Of a DNA stretch of 64,000 nt, positions 1 to 7,656 are shown piece after piece. The DNA lies in the NCBI RefSeq assembly GCF_900103785.1, contig NZ_FNHE01000013.1:62001-126000 (forward strand), given 5' to 3'. Positions within the stretch are counted from its first letter, which is position 1. Every line of letters begins with the position of its first letter. The position numbers and the translations under genes were made by a program. The notes beneath the pieces were generated by a model. That model did not search any database. It was not told the origin of the DNA and saw only the letters and a list, made by a program, of their open reading frames with translations. The DNA is from Geodermatophilus siccatus. GTDB lineage: Bacteria; Actinomycetota; Actinomycetes; Mycobacteriales; Geodermatophilaceae.

Positions 1-58
1 TGACCGGCCGGCCGGGGTAGCGCTTGACGAGGTCGGTCACCTGCACGGCCGCATCCAT
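1..58 (-). CDS. ABC transporter ATP-binding protein, N-terminus only
   Basis: The gene starts at ATG 58 and runs off the left edge of the window, so only 19 residues are visible (MDAAVQVTDLVKRYPGRPV). The pattern VxVxxLxKRYxGxPV is the usual first beta strand of an ABC ATPase, just before the Walker A region. Nothing can be said about substrate. It reads in the same direction as the small barrel protein at 101-481, with about 40 bp between them, so the two may be cotranscribed. Confidence 0.6.
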   Translation of the reverse strand, partial: MDAAVQVTDLVKRYPGRPV

Positions 59-100
59 CGGCGGCCATGCTGCCACCGGGACGGGCGGGGACCGAGCGGG

Positions 101-481
101 TTACGCGGACAGCGCAGCCGCCGTCTGCACCGTGGGGACGACACCGGCGGTGCCGGGGTGCGACCGGTTGCTGAACTCCCGCATCTCCGGGCCCCAGCGC
201 CGCATCGCCGAGCGGTGCGGGTCGGTCCGGACGAACGCGCGCATCGCGGCCTCGTCGTCCCACCAGGACACGGTGGTGAAGTGCCGGGCCAGCGGCTGGG
301 CGCGCAGGTACAGCGAGCGCGCGCCCGGAGCGGCCATGGTCTGGGCACGGATGGCCAGCGAGTCGCGGAAGAACGCCGGGACGTCGCGGAGCCGGCGCAG
401 GTGCAGGTGGGTGACCACGACGACGCCCGGGCCGTCCCCGACGTGCTCGGCGGTCCACGGCAGATCGGGGATGACGGCCAC
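101..481 (-). CDS. Small dimeric alpha/beta-barrel protein, monooxygenase-like
   Basis: A 126-residue protein beginning at GTG 481, chosen because GAGGAGG lies five bases upstream. An early beta strand (VVVVTHLHL) is followed by the helix DVPAFFRDSLAIRAQ, then a strand with FTTVSWWDDEAAMRAFVRTDPHRSAMRRW. The segment of the type SWWDDEAAMRAFV..HRxAM is typical of the ferredoxin-like barrel found in DUF3291 and antibiotic-biosynthesis-monooxygenase-like proteins, which usually dimerise. No signal peptide or membrane segment is seen. The function is unknown; a monooxygenase or a ligand-binding barrel are both possible. Confidence 0.6.
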   Translation of the reverse strand: MAVIPDLPWTAEHVGDGPGVVVVTHLHLRRLRDVPAFFRDSLAIRAQTMAAPGARSLYLRAQPLARHFTTVSWWDDEAAMRAFVRTDPHRSAMRRWGPEMREFSNRSHPGTAGVVPTVQTAAALSA

Positions 482-573
482 GGCGACCTCCTCGGTGTCG
501 TCCCCGTGGGTCGCCAGGCTAGGTCCCGCCGGCACGGCCGTGGAGTGGCCTTGGGCCCGCCCGGGGTCCTCCC

Positions 574-1173
574 TCAGCCCGCGAGGGTGCGCACCGTCTC
601 CACCGCGGCGACGACGGCGAAGACGAGGAACAGCACCGCGGCCACCCGGCGGATCAGCGCCACCGGCAGCCGGTCGGCCAGCTTCTTGCCCAGGAACACG
701 GCCAGGCCCGAGACGGTGAGCAGCGCGGCCCAGGACCCGACGAAGACCGACACCGGGTCGTCCAGGCGCGCGGCCAGCCCGGCGGTGGCCAGCTGCGACA
801 GGTCGCCCCACTCGGCGGCGAACAGAACGCCGAAGGAGATGGCGGCGACCCGGAGGAACGACGTCCCCTCCTTGCCGGCCGCCACGTCGTCGGCCTCCTC
901 CGGGCCCTCCGTCGCGCTGCGCCACAGCAGGACGGCGCCGGCCAGGAAGAGCACCGCCACCACCCCGCTGACCAACGCCTCGGGCAGCAGCGACAGCAGG
1001 CTGCCCGCGGTCACCGCGATGGCGACCTGCAGGCCGAACGCCGTCCCGACGCCGACGAACACCGGCAGGGGCGGGAAGCGGGTGGCCAGGACGAGGCTCG
1101 CGAACAGGGTCTTGTCCGGGAGCTCGACCGGCAGGACGAGCACGAAGGCGGTCAGCACGACCGTCAGGGACAC
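574..1173 (-). CDS. GDT1/UPF0016 (TMEM165) family cation exporter
   Basis: A 199-residue integral membrane protein with about six hydrophobic segments. It carries the two signature motifs of the UPF0016 family: ELPDKT near residues 17-22 of the first half and EWGDLSQ in the second half. These acidic motifs form the cation path in this family of Mn2+/Ca2+ exporters. The start is GTG 1173, placed just before the first membrane helix and behind a GGAAGTGAG sequence. The upstream leader contains a yybP-ykoY-like element, so manganese-induced expression and a role in Mn2+ detoxification are the natural inference. Confidence 0.85.
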   Translation of the reverse strand: MSLTVVLTAFVLVLPVELPDKTLFASLVLATRFPPLPVFVGVGTAFGLQVAIAVTAGSLLSLLPEALVSGVVAVLFLAGAVLLWRSATEGPEEADDVAAGKEGTSFLRVAAISFGVLFAAEWGDLSQLATAGLAARLDDPVSVFVGSWAALLTVSGLAVFLGKKLADRLPVALIRRVAAVLFLVFAVVAAVETVRTLAG

Positions 1174-1239
1174 GGGGTTCTCACTTCCGTCAGGGCGCTG
1201 CCGGACGGATGCGGGCAGCCTCCGACCGGCAGCTGCCGG

Positions 1240-1370
1240 CGAGGCGACTGCGGTCGAAGGTCTCGCCCACCCACGGCCGAGCGTGGGCCCGCTGACCGGG
1301 CGCCCGGGGGCGCCAGCGTGTCGACCAGCGGACGGGGGGCTACTCCCCTTCTCGGCCGGAGAGCCTAACC
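1240..1370 (-). promoter_or_regulatory. yybP-ykoY (Mn2+) riboswitch upstream of the GDT1 gene
   Basis: Read on the minus strand, the leader contains AAGGGGAGTAGCCCCC (around 1350-1335), the hallmark GGGGAGUAGC of the yybP-ykoY aptamer. About 80 bases later comes GGGCGAGACCTTCGACC, matching the second conserved strand. A GC-rich hairpin lies between them. A possible -10 (TAGGCT, near 1367-1362) precedes it. In known cases this aptamer binds Mn2+ and controls Mn exporters, including UPF0016 genes. Boundaries are approximate. Confidence 0.75.
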
Positions 1371-1495
1371 CAGCGGTGCCCGGAACTCGGCTGCGGGCCG
1401 GGGTGACCCGCGCTACGGTGCGCGCCGTGCCGTTCCGTTGACGCCCGGCCAGGGCATCCCTGCCGCCCACCGCCCGGCCGCTCGCGCGCCTGGCG

Positions 1496-2599
1496 GTGGG
1501 GTGGACCGCGCTGTCCGAGCTGGTGCCGCTGTACCCGCTCTACGCGCTGCTGTTCCTCGACACGGGGCTCTCGGCCGCCGAGATCTCGCTGCTGTTCGCC
1601 GCCTGGTCGGTCACGGCGCTGCTGACCGAGGTGCCGGCCGGGGCGCTGGCGGACCGTTGGTCCCGCCGGGGCGCGCTCGTCGCGGGCGGCGTCCTGGAGG
1701 CGGCCGCCTTCGTCGTGTGGACCGTCGCGCCGCAGTACACCGGCTTCCTCGCCGGCTTCGTCATCTGGGGCGTGGCCGGCGCGCTGGTCTCCGGCACGGT
1801 CGAGGCCCTGGTCTACGACGGCCTGGCCGAGGTGGGCGCCGAGGGCGCCTTCGCCCGGGTCAACGGCGCGATGACGTCGGCCGAGCTGCTGGTGCAGATC
1901 CCGACCGCGGCCGCGGCCAGCGTGCTCTACGCGCTGGGTGGATACCCGCTGGTGGGCTGGGCCAGCGCCGCGGTCTGCCTCGCCTGGGCGGCGCTGGCCC
2001 TGCGGTTCCCCGAGCCGCCGCGGGAGCGCGACGGCACGACGCTGGTCGCCACCCTCCGCTGCGGCGTGGCCGAGGTCGTGCGCGTCCCCGCGCTGCGGCT
2101 CACCGTGCTCGCGGTCGCGCTGGTCGGGGCGATGGACGCGGTGGAGGAGTACTTCCCGGTGCTCGCGGGCGACCGCGGGGTGCCCACGGTCGCCGTCCCG
2201 GCGGCCGTCCTGGGCATCATGCTGGCCGGGGCGCTCGGCGCCGCGCTGGGTGACCGGGCCGACCGGCTGTCCGACCGTGCACTGCCGGTGCCGCTGCTGC
2301 TCTCGGGTGTGCTGCTCGGGGCGGCGGCCGCGGTGCCCGGGCCGCCCGCGCTGGCGCTGGTGGCCGCCTCCTACGCGCTCTACCTCGCGGTGCTGGTGGT
2401 GGCCGAGGCGCGCCTGCAGGAGCGGATCGACAGCGCCCGCCGGGCCACGGTCACCTCGGTCGCCGGCCTGGGCACCGAGCTGGCCGCCCTGCTGGTGTTC
2501 GCGGCCTGGGCGCTGGGCGGCGTCGCGGCGGTGGCGGCGCTCGTGCTGGCCGTCGTCCCCGTGGTGGCGGCCGGCCTGCGCCGGCCGCCGGTCAGCTGA
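1496..2599 (+). CDS. MFS transporter
   Basis: A 367-residue protein of about 11-12 hydrophobic helices with no soluble domain. After helix 2 it has ADRWSRRGALVAGG, the cytoplasmic loop motif of the major facilitator superfamily, and a second such loop (GDRADRLSDR) in the middle. The substrate is unknown; drug or metabolite efflux is likely. GTG 1496 is the only usable start in frame and lies almost at the first helix, so the N-terminus is short. An upstream GTG at 1427 opens the same frame but meets TGA after four codons. The 3' end overlaps the convergent YczE gene by 8 bp. Confidence 0.75.
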   Translation: MGWTALSELVPLYPLYALLFLDTGLSAAEISLLFAAWSVTALLTEVPAGALADRWSRRGALVAGGVLEAAAFVVWTVAPQYTGFLAGFVIWGVAGALVSGTVEALVYDGLAEVGAEGAFARVNGAMTSAELLVQIPTAAAASVLYALGGYPLVGWASAAVCLAWAALALRFPEPPRERDGTTLVATLRCGVAEVVRVPALRLTVLAVALVGAMDAVEEYFPVLAGDRGVPTVAVPAAVLGIMLAGALGAALGDRADRLSDRALPVPLLLSGVLLGAAAAVPGPPALALVAASYALYLAVLVVAEARLQERIDSARRATVTSVAGLGTELAALLVFAAWALGGVAAVAALVLAVVPVVAAGLRRPPVS

Positions 2600-3215
2600 C
2601 CCGGGCGGGGGCGCGGGGGAGGTCCATCGCCAGCCGGGGGAGCAGCACGTGCACCAGCGGGCCGATGGCCAGCGCGTACAGCACGGTGGCGACGCCCAGC
2701 GTGCCGCCGAGCAGCCAGCCGACGGCGACGACCGCGACCTCGATCGAGGTGCGCACCAGTCGCACCGAGCGGCCGCTGCGGCGCACCAGGCCGGTCATCA
2801 GGCCGTCGCGCGGACCCGGGCCGAGGTGCACGCCGATGTAGGCGGCGGTCGCGACCGCGTTGAGCGCGATGCCGAGGGCGACGAGCGCGATCCGGGAGGG
2901 GAGGGCCGACGGCTCGGGCAGGACGGCGAGCGCGGCGTCCAGCGCCAGGCCGATGACGACGACGTTGCTCACCGTGCCCAGCCCCGGCCGCTCGCGCAGC
3001 GGGACCCAGGCGAGGAGCACCAGCGCGCCGACGACCATCGTGACGACCCCGAGCGACCAGCCCAGCTGGCGGGCCAGGCCCTGGTGCAGCACGTCCCAGG
3101 GCATGACGCCCAGGCCCGAGCGCACGAGCAGCGCCATCGACACCCCGTAGAGCACCAGGCCCGCGTAGAGCTGGACGAGGCGGCGGGCCGGCCGGGCGGT
3201 CAGGAACTGGTGCAT
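2592..3215 (-). CDS. yczE: YczE/YitT-type membrane protein
   Basis: A 207-residue protein with about six membrane helices and conserved segments typical of the YczE family (GLVLYGVSMALLVRSGLG, MPWDVLHQG, GPGPRDGLMTGL). Its molecular function is not established. It is transcribed divergently from a MocR-type regulator, and a 27-bp palindrome lies between the two. Links between a subgroup of MocR regulators and YczE-like membrane proteins are known from other bacteria, so this gene is probably the target of the neighbouring regulator. The start ATG 3215 sits next to the palindrome. Confidence 0.8.
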   Translation of the reverse strand: MHQFLTARPARRLVQLYAGLVLYGVSMALLVRSGLGVMPWDVLHQGLARQLGWSLGVVTMVVGALVLLAWVPLRERPGLGTVSNVVVIGLALDAALAVLPEPSALPSRIALVALGIALNAVATAAYIGVHLGPGPRDGLMTGLVRRSGRSVRLVRTSIEVAVVAVGWLLGGTLGVATVLYALAIGPLVHVLLPRLAMDLPRAPARVS

Positions 3216-3233
3216 GACCCGATCCTCCGCGAC

Positions 3234-3260
3234 GATTGGCCTGCCAACCACAGGCCAATC
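3234..3260. promoter_or_regulatory. Palindromic operator between yczE and the MocR gene
   Basis: Perfect inverted repeat: GATTGGCCTG at 3234-3243 and CAGGCCAATC at 3251-3260, separated by seven bases. A shorter nested palindrome (TTGGCCTGCCAA, 3237-3247 region) overlaps it. It lies 14 bp before the regulator's ATG and 18 bp from the yczE start, so a bound protein could control both promoters. Confidence 0.7.
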
Positions 3261-3273
3261 CGCAGGAGGTGGC

Positions 3274-4707
3274 ATGGAGACGACGTCCGCGCGCTCGCTG
3301 GCCGTGCTCGTCGGCGACCTCGCCACCGACCGGCCGCCGCGCTACGCGGCGCTGGCCGGGCGCATCCGCCGGCTGGTCGCCGACGGCCGGGTGCCCCTGG
3401 GCACGCGGCTGCCGGCGGAGCGGGAGCTGGCGACGGCGCTCGCGGTCAGCCGGACCACGGTCACCGCCGCCTACACGCGGCTGCGCGAGGACGGGTGGGC
3501 CACCGCCCGGCAGGGCGCCGGGACGTTCGCGGCCCTGCCCGCCGGGCCGCACCGCGGTGCGTGGGTGCCCGGGCCGGCGGACGACGGGGCGATCGACCTC
3601 GCCCACGCCGCACCCGCGGCACCCGCCGCCGTCCCGGCCGCGCTGGCCGCGGCGCTCGAGGAGCTGCCCCGCTTCCTGGCCACGCACGGCTACCACCCCG
3701 CCGGACTGCCCGACCTGCGGGCGCGGATCGCCGCGCGCTACACCGCCCGCGGTCTGCCCACGACCCCCGAGCAGGTGCTGGTCACCAACGGCGCGCTGCA
3801 CGGGGTCTCGATCGGGTTCGCAGGCCTGCTGCGGCGCGGGCAGCGGGTGCTGGTCGAGCAACCGAGCTACCCCAACGCCCTGCAGGCCGCCCGGGCCCTC
3901 GGCGCCCGCGTCGTCCCCGTCGCGCTCGACCCCGACGAGCCGGCCGCCTGGCTGGACGCCGCCGAGCGCACCCTGTCCGCCGTCCGGCCCGCGGCCGCCT
4001 ACCTGATGCCGGACTTCCAGAACCCGACCGGCGTGCTGCTCGACGGAGCCGGCAGGGAGCGGCTGGCCCGGGCGCTGCGCCGCACCGGCACCCCGGCGGT
4101 GGTCGACGAGACGTTCGCCGAGCTGGGGCTCGATGCGGCGGCGCCACCGCCGCTGGCCGCCTTCGGCCCCGGCCACCTCTCGGTGGGGACGCTCAGCAAG
4201 GTGGCGTGGGGCGGCCTGCGGGTGGGGTGGGTGCGCGCCGAAGCCGACGCCGTCCGCCGGCTGACCGCGGTCGCGGTCCGCACGTCGATGTCCGGGCCGG
4301 TCGTCGAGCAGCTCGCCGCCTGCGCGCTCCTCGACGGCCTGGACGGGTCGCTGCCGGCCTGGCGCGAGCAGCTGCGCGAGCGCCGATCCGTGCTGACCGC
4401 CGAGCTGCGGCAGCGGCTGCCCGACTGGCGGGTGCCCGCGCCGGCGGGCGGCCTGGTGCTGTGGTGCGGGCTGCCCTCGCCGCGCTCCCGCGCGGTGGTC
4501 GCTGCGGCCGAGCGGCTGGGGCTGCGGCTGGCCGCCGGCCCGCTGTTCGGCACCGGCCACGCCCTCGACGACCGGCTGCGGCTGCCCTACACGCAGCCGC
4601 CGGAGGTCCTGCGCCGGGCGGTGGCCCTGCTCGCGCGGGCCGACGCCGAGGCGACCGGGGCCCGACCGCCGGTGGACGCCGCCGACGAGCCGCAGCCGGT
4701 GGTCTGA
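3274..4707 (+). CDS. MocR/PdxR-type regulator (GntR HTH plus PLP aminotransferase fold)
   Basis: A 477-residue two-domain regulator. Residues about 15-90 form a GntR winged helix (PLGTRLPAERELATALAVSRTTVTAAYTRL). The rest is a class I aminotransferase fold with the PLP-site motifs NGALHG, PDFQNPTG, DETFAEL and the Schiff-base lysine in GTLSKVAWGGLRVGW. In this family PLP or an amino-acid adduct is sensed rather than turned over. The start ATG 3274 has a strong GCAGGAGG site. Given the shared palindromic operator it probably regulates the divergent yczE gene and itself. Confidence 0.88.
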   Translation: METTSARSLAVLVGDLATDRPPRYAALAGRIRRLVADGRVPLGTRLPAERELATALAVSRTTVTAAYTRLREDGWATARQGAGTFAALPAGPHRGAWVPGPADDGAIDLAHAAPAAPAAVPAALAAALEELPRFLATHGYHPAGLPDLRARIAARYTARGLPTTPEQVLVTNGALHGVSIGFAGLLRRGQRVLVEQPSYPNALQAARALGARVVPVALDPDEPAAWLDAAERTLSAVRPAAAYLMPDFQNPTGVLLDGAGRERLARALRRTGTPAVVDETFAELGLDAAAPPPLAAFGPGHLSVGTLSKVAWGGLRVGWVRAEADAVRRLTAVAVRTSMSGPVVEQLAACALLDGLDGSLPAWREQLRERRSVLTAELRQRLPDWRVPAPAGGLVLWCGLPSPRSRAVVAAAERLGLRLAAGPLFGTGHALDDRLRLPYTQPPEVLRRAVALLARADAEATGARPPVDAADEPQPVV

Positions 4708-4737
4708 CCCGGGCCCCGCCGGTGTCCCCTCACCCGG

Positions 4738-4816
4738 TGATCAGCTGAGCTGATCCCGCCGGGTCCTGGCTCACCACCGGTCGTGCGCCAGGACCCGCGA
4801 CGGATCTCAGCTGATC
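4738..4816. repeat. Family A palindromic element, copy 1
   Basis: Imperfect palindrome between the convergent MocR and GGDEF-LarB genes. Outer arms are TGATCAGCTGAG (4738-4749) and CTCAGCTGATC (4806-4816). Inner arms are GGGTCCTGGC (4761-4770) and GCCAGGACCC (4787-4796). It is one of four copies in the window. Its position suggests a bidirectional transcription terminator. Confidence 0.8.
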
Positions 4817-4833
4817 GTCGCGGGGCGGAGAGC

Positions 4834-7656
4834 TCAGCCGCGGCGGTGGCTGCGGCGGGCGATGCGGGCGGCGAAGACGCCGGCGGCGTGGCCGTTGTCG
4901 ATGTTGCTCACCACGACGCCGGGTGAGGCCGAGTTCAGCATCGTCAGCAGCGCGCTGAACCCGCCGAAGGAGCCCGGCTGCCCGGTCGACGTCGGGACGG
5001 CGACGATCGGCACGTCGGTGAGCACGCCGAGCAGGCCGGCCAGCGAGGCGTCGAGGCCCGCGACGACGACCAGGCAGTCGACGTCCTCGGGCAGCGCGTC
5101 GCCCGGCAGCCCGGCGCGGAACCGGCTGCCGCCGACGTCGTCCACCCGCAGCACCGCGGTGCCGGTGACCCGCGCGGCGAAGGCGGCCTCGGCGGCCACC
5201 GCGAGGTCACCGCCGACCCCGCACAGCACCCCGATGCGGCCGACGGGCTCGGGCAGCGGGCCGACCGCCGCGGACATCGAGGCGGCGTCGACCGTGGTGT
5301 AGGCGTCGTGCTCGCTGGCCAGCGCGACCAGCGTCTCGGCGGGGGCCCGGACGACGACCGCCGGCCGGTCCGGGAACTGCCGGCGTGCCTCGCGGACCAG
5401 TGCGAGCACCTGCTCGGTGCTGCGGCCGGGTGCCCAGATGACGTCGGGCTCGGCCGGCACCCCGCGGGCCGGTGCGGCCGGCGGGACCGGCGGCTCGAGC
5501 GGTGGCGGTACCGCGGCCAGGGCCGGCTCGGCGAGGCTGCCCAGGCCCAGCGGCGGGTCGGCCGGCTCGACGAGCAGCGGTGCGAAACCGCTGCTCACCG
5601 CGGTGGGGTCGGTCAGCGGGGAAGGCTGCACGGCAGGGACCCCGGGGGCCGGCGCGACCGGCCCCGGGGAGCCGGCGGGCGCCGTGTCGCCCCGGGAGGC
5701 CCCGTCCGTCGCAGCAGTCCCGGCCGGGTCGGGGAGCGCGTCCGGCGGACCGTCGACGGCCCGGGTCTGGGTCACCGCCGACAGCCGGACGACGCGGTCG
5801 CGGCCGCTGCGCTTGGCGTCGTAGAGGACGCCGTCGGCGGCGGCGAACAGGGTGCGCCGGTCGTCGCCGCGGGTGGCCGAGGCGATGCCGACGCTGATGG
5901 TCACCGGCACGGGCATCCCGAGCGCCGCCCAGTCGGTCTCGGCGACCGCGCGGCGGCAGCGCTCGAGCGCGAGCTCCGCCTGCTCGGCGGTGGTGTCGGG
6001 AAGCAGGACGACGAACTCGTCACCGGCCCAGCGGCACACGTCGTCGGTGTCGCGGCACCCGGCCACGAGGATCTCCGCGACCCGGCGCAGGACGTCGTCC
6101 CCGCCGGCGTGGCCGACGGCGTCGTTGACCTCCTTGAACCGGTCGACGTCCACCACGGCCAGCGCCGGTGCCGCACCGCTGCTGAGCAGACCGTCGAGGG
6201 TGGCCTCGGCGTAGCGGCGGTTGGGCAGGTGGGTGAGCGGGTCCTCGTAGGCCTGCCGGCGCAGCTGCCCGGCGGCCCGCTCGGTCTCCAGCAGGCTCTT
6301 GCGCCGGCCGAACAGCTCCACCCAGCGGGTGCGCCGCTCGTCGACCCGGTCCAGCTCGTCGGCCAGGTAGGCCTGCAGGTAGGGCAGTGCCCGCCCCGCG
6401 TCGTCCAGCTCGGCGTGCAGGGTGCACAGCTCGCGCAGCGCGGCCCGGCGGACCCGCGGCAGGCCGTGCTCGGTCGCCGTGGCGAGGGCCTGGGCCAGCT
6501 GCTCGTCGGCGTCGCCGCCGTCCCCCTGCCGACGCAGCGCGCGGCCCAGGGCGAGCAGCGCCGCCGCGTGCAGCGCCCGGTCGCCGGTGGCGGTGGTCCG
6601 GACGGCGGCCCGCAGCGGGTCCATGGCGGCGGCGTGCTCACCCAGGCCCACCAGCGCCCAGCCGTGCACCACCTGCGCGGCCACGACCGCCTCGCCCGAC
6701 TCCGGCGGCAGCAGCGTCAGCGCCTGCTCGGCCAGCGCGCGGGCCTCGGCGAAGTGCGGGGCGGCCGCGTCGGGGTCGCCGTCGTCGAGCAGCGCCTCGC
6801 CGAGCTCGGCGCACAGCTCGCCCAGGGAGCTGGCCGCGCGGGCGACGAGGACGTGGGGCCCGCCGTCGTCCGGCCGCGGCGCGTCGGCGACGGCCGCCGC
6901 GGCCACGGCGGTCTCGTGCGCCCGGCGCTGGTAGTCCAGCGCGAGCGGCATCAGCTCGAGGTCGGCGAGCACGCCGGCGAGGGTGGTCAGCGTCTCCACC
7001 AGCAGGGCGGACGGCGGCAGCGCGAGGTCGAGCAGGCTGGCCGCCTCCACCGCCTCGTCCATGGCGGCGTCGATGCGGCGCGACAGCAGCTCGATGCGGG
7101 CGTGCCGGGCCAGGCCGGCGGCTCGCTGCAGCTCGTCCTCGGTGGCGTCGAAGGCGGCCTTGGCCGAGCGCACCAGCGCGATGGCCAGCGCGGCGTGGGA
7201 GGCGCGCGGGTCGCCGTCCTCGGCCGCGGGAGCGCCGTCGATCAGCTCGGCCACGCCGGCGTGCAGGTCCAGCCCGGCCGCCGCGCCGGGTCCGGACGCG
7301 GGCCCGACGGGGTCGCCGACGAGGGTGAAGCCGGCCCGCCGCAGCCGCCGCACGAGCAGCTCGGCGCGCAGCGTGTCGGCCCAGGCCCGGCCCAGGTCGG
7401 CCGGACGGTCGGCGCCGCCGTCCCGCGGCGCGGGGGCCACGTAGGGGGAGGAGTCGGTGCCGACGTCGGCCAGCAGTTCCTCGGCGTCGTCGAGCTGCCA
7501 GTTGGTGAGAGCGGCGGTCACCCGGTGGTGCAGGGCTCCGGGAGGCACGAGCGCACTGTGCCTGCCGTTGTCAATGGAGTCGAGCACCGGACGAAGGGCA
7601 CGCCGGGGGTCCGGGGCACTCCCGTCACTGCCGTCCCACCGGGTCCGCGCCGTCAC
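4834..7656 (-). CDS. Diguanylate cyclase fused to a LarB-like (AIR carboxylase fold) domain
   Basis: A 940-residue protein in three parts. Residues 1-about 450 are alanine/leucine-rich helical repeats of TPR type. Residues about 460-620 are a GGDEF domain with DPLTHLPNRRYAE, active-site variant AGDEF (about 543-547) and an intact I-site RDTD five residues before it, so c-di-GMP synthesis with product inhibition is expected. After a Pro/Ala-rich linker, residues about 738-940 match LarB, the enzyme that carboxylates nicotinic acid adenine dinucleotide for the nickel-pincer cofactor (WAPGRSTEQV, VPTSTGQPGSFGGFSALLTML, NIDNGHAAG). The usual NSC motif near the C-terminus reads NSA (residue about 909), so the catalytic Cys of LarB seems lost. 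It starts at GTG 7656, overlapping the upstream cyclase by four bases. Confidence 0.85.
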   Translation of the reverse strand: MTARTRWDGSDGSAPDPRRALRPVLDSIDNGRHSALVPPGALHHRVTAALTNWQLDDAEELLADVGTDSSPYVAPAPRDGGADRPADLGRAWADTLRAELLVRRLRRAGFTLVGDPVGPASGPGAAAGLDLHAGVAELIDGAPAAEDGDPRASHAALAIALVRSAKAAFDATEDELQRAAGLARHARIELLSRRIDAAMDEAVEAASLLDLALPPSALLVETLTTLAGVLADLELMPLALDYQRRAHETAVAAAAVADAPRPDDGGPHVLVARAASSLGELCAELGEALLDDGDPDAAAPHFAEARALAEQALTLLPPESGEAVVAAQVVHGWALVGLGEHAAAMDPLRAAVRTTATGDRALHAAALLALGRALRRQGDGGDADEQLAQALATATEHGLPRVRRAALRELCTLHAELDDAGRALPYLQAYLADELDRVDERRTRWVELFGRRKSLLETERAAGQLRRQAYEDPLTHLPNRRYAEATLDGLLSSGAAPALAVVDVDRFKEVNDAVGHAGGDDVLRRVAEILVAGCRDTDDVCRWAGDEFVVLLPDTTAEQAELALERCRRAVAETDWAALGMPVPVTISVGIASATRGDDRRTLFAAADGVLYDAKRSGRDRVVRLSAVTQTRAVDGPPDALPDPAGTAATDGASRGDTAPAGSPGPVAPAPGVPAVQPSPLTDPTAVSSGFAPLLVEPADPPLGLGSLAEPALAAVPPPLEPPVPPAAPARGVPAEPDVIWAPGRSTEQVLALVREARRQFPDRPAVVVRAPAETLVALASEHDAYTTVDAASMSAAVGPLPEPVGRIGVLCGVGGDLAVAAEAAFAARVTGTAVLRVDDVGGSRFRAGLPGDALPEDVDCLVVVAGLDASLAGLLGVLTDVPIVAVPTSTGQPGSFGGFSALLTMLNSASPGVVVSNIDNGHAAGVFAARIARRSHRRG

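Noticed and set aside
1938..4748. A very long open frame spanning the MFS, YczE and MocR region on the plus strand
   Set aside because: The translation is Arg/Pro/Ser-rich with no fold signal, and the three known genes explain the region. In DNA this GC-rich, stops are rare in shadow frames.
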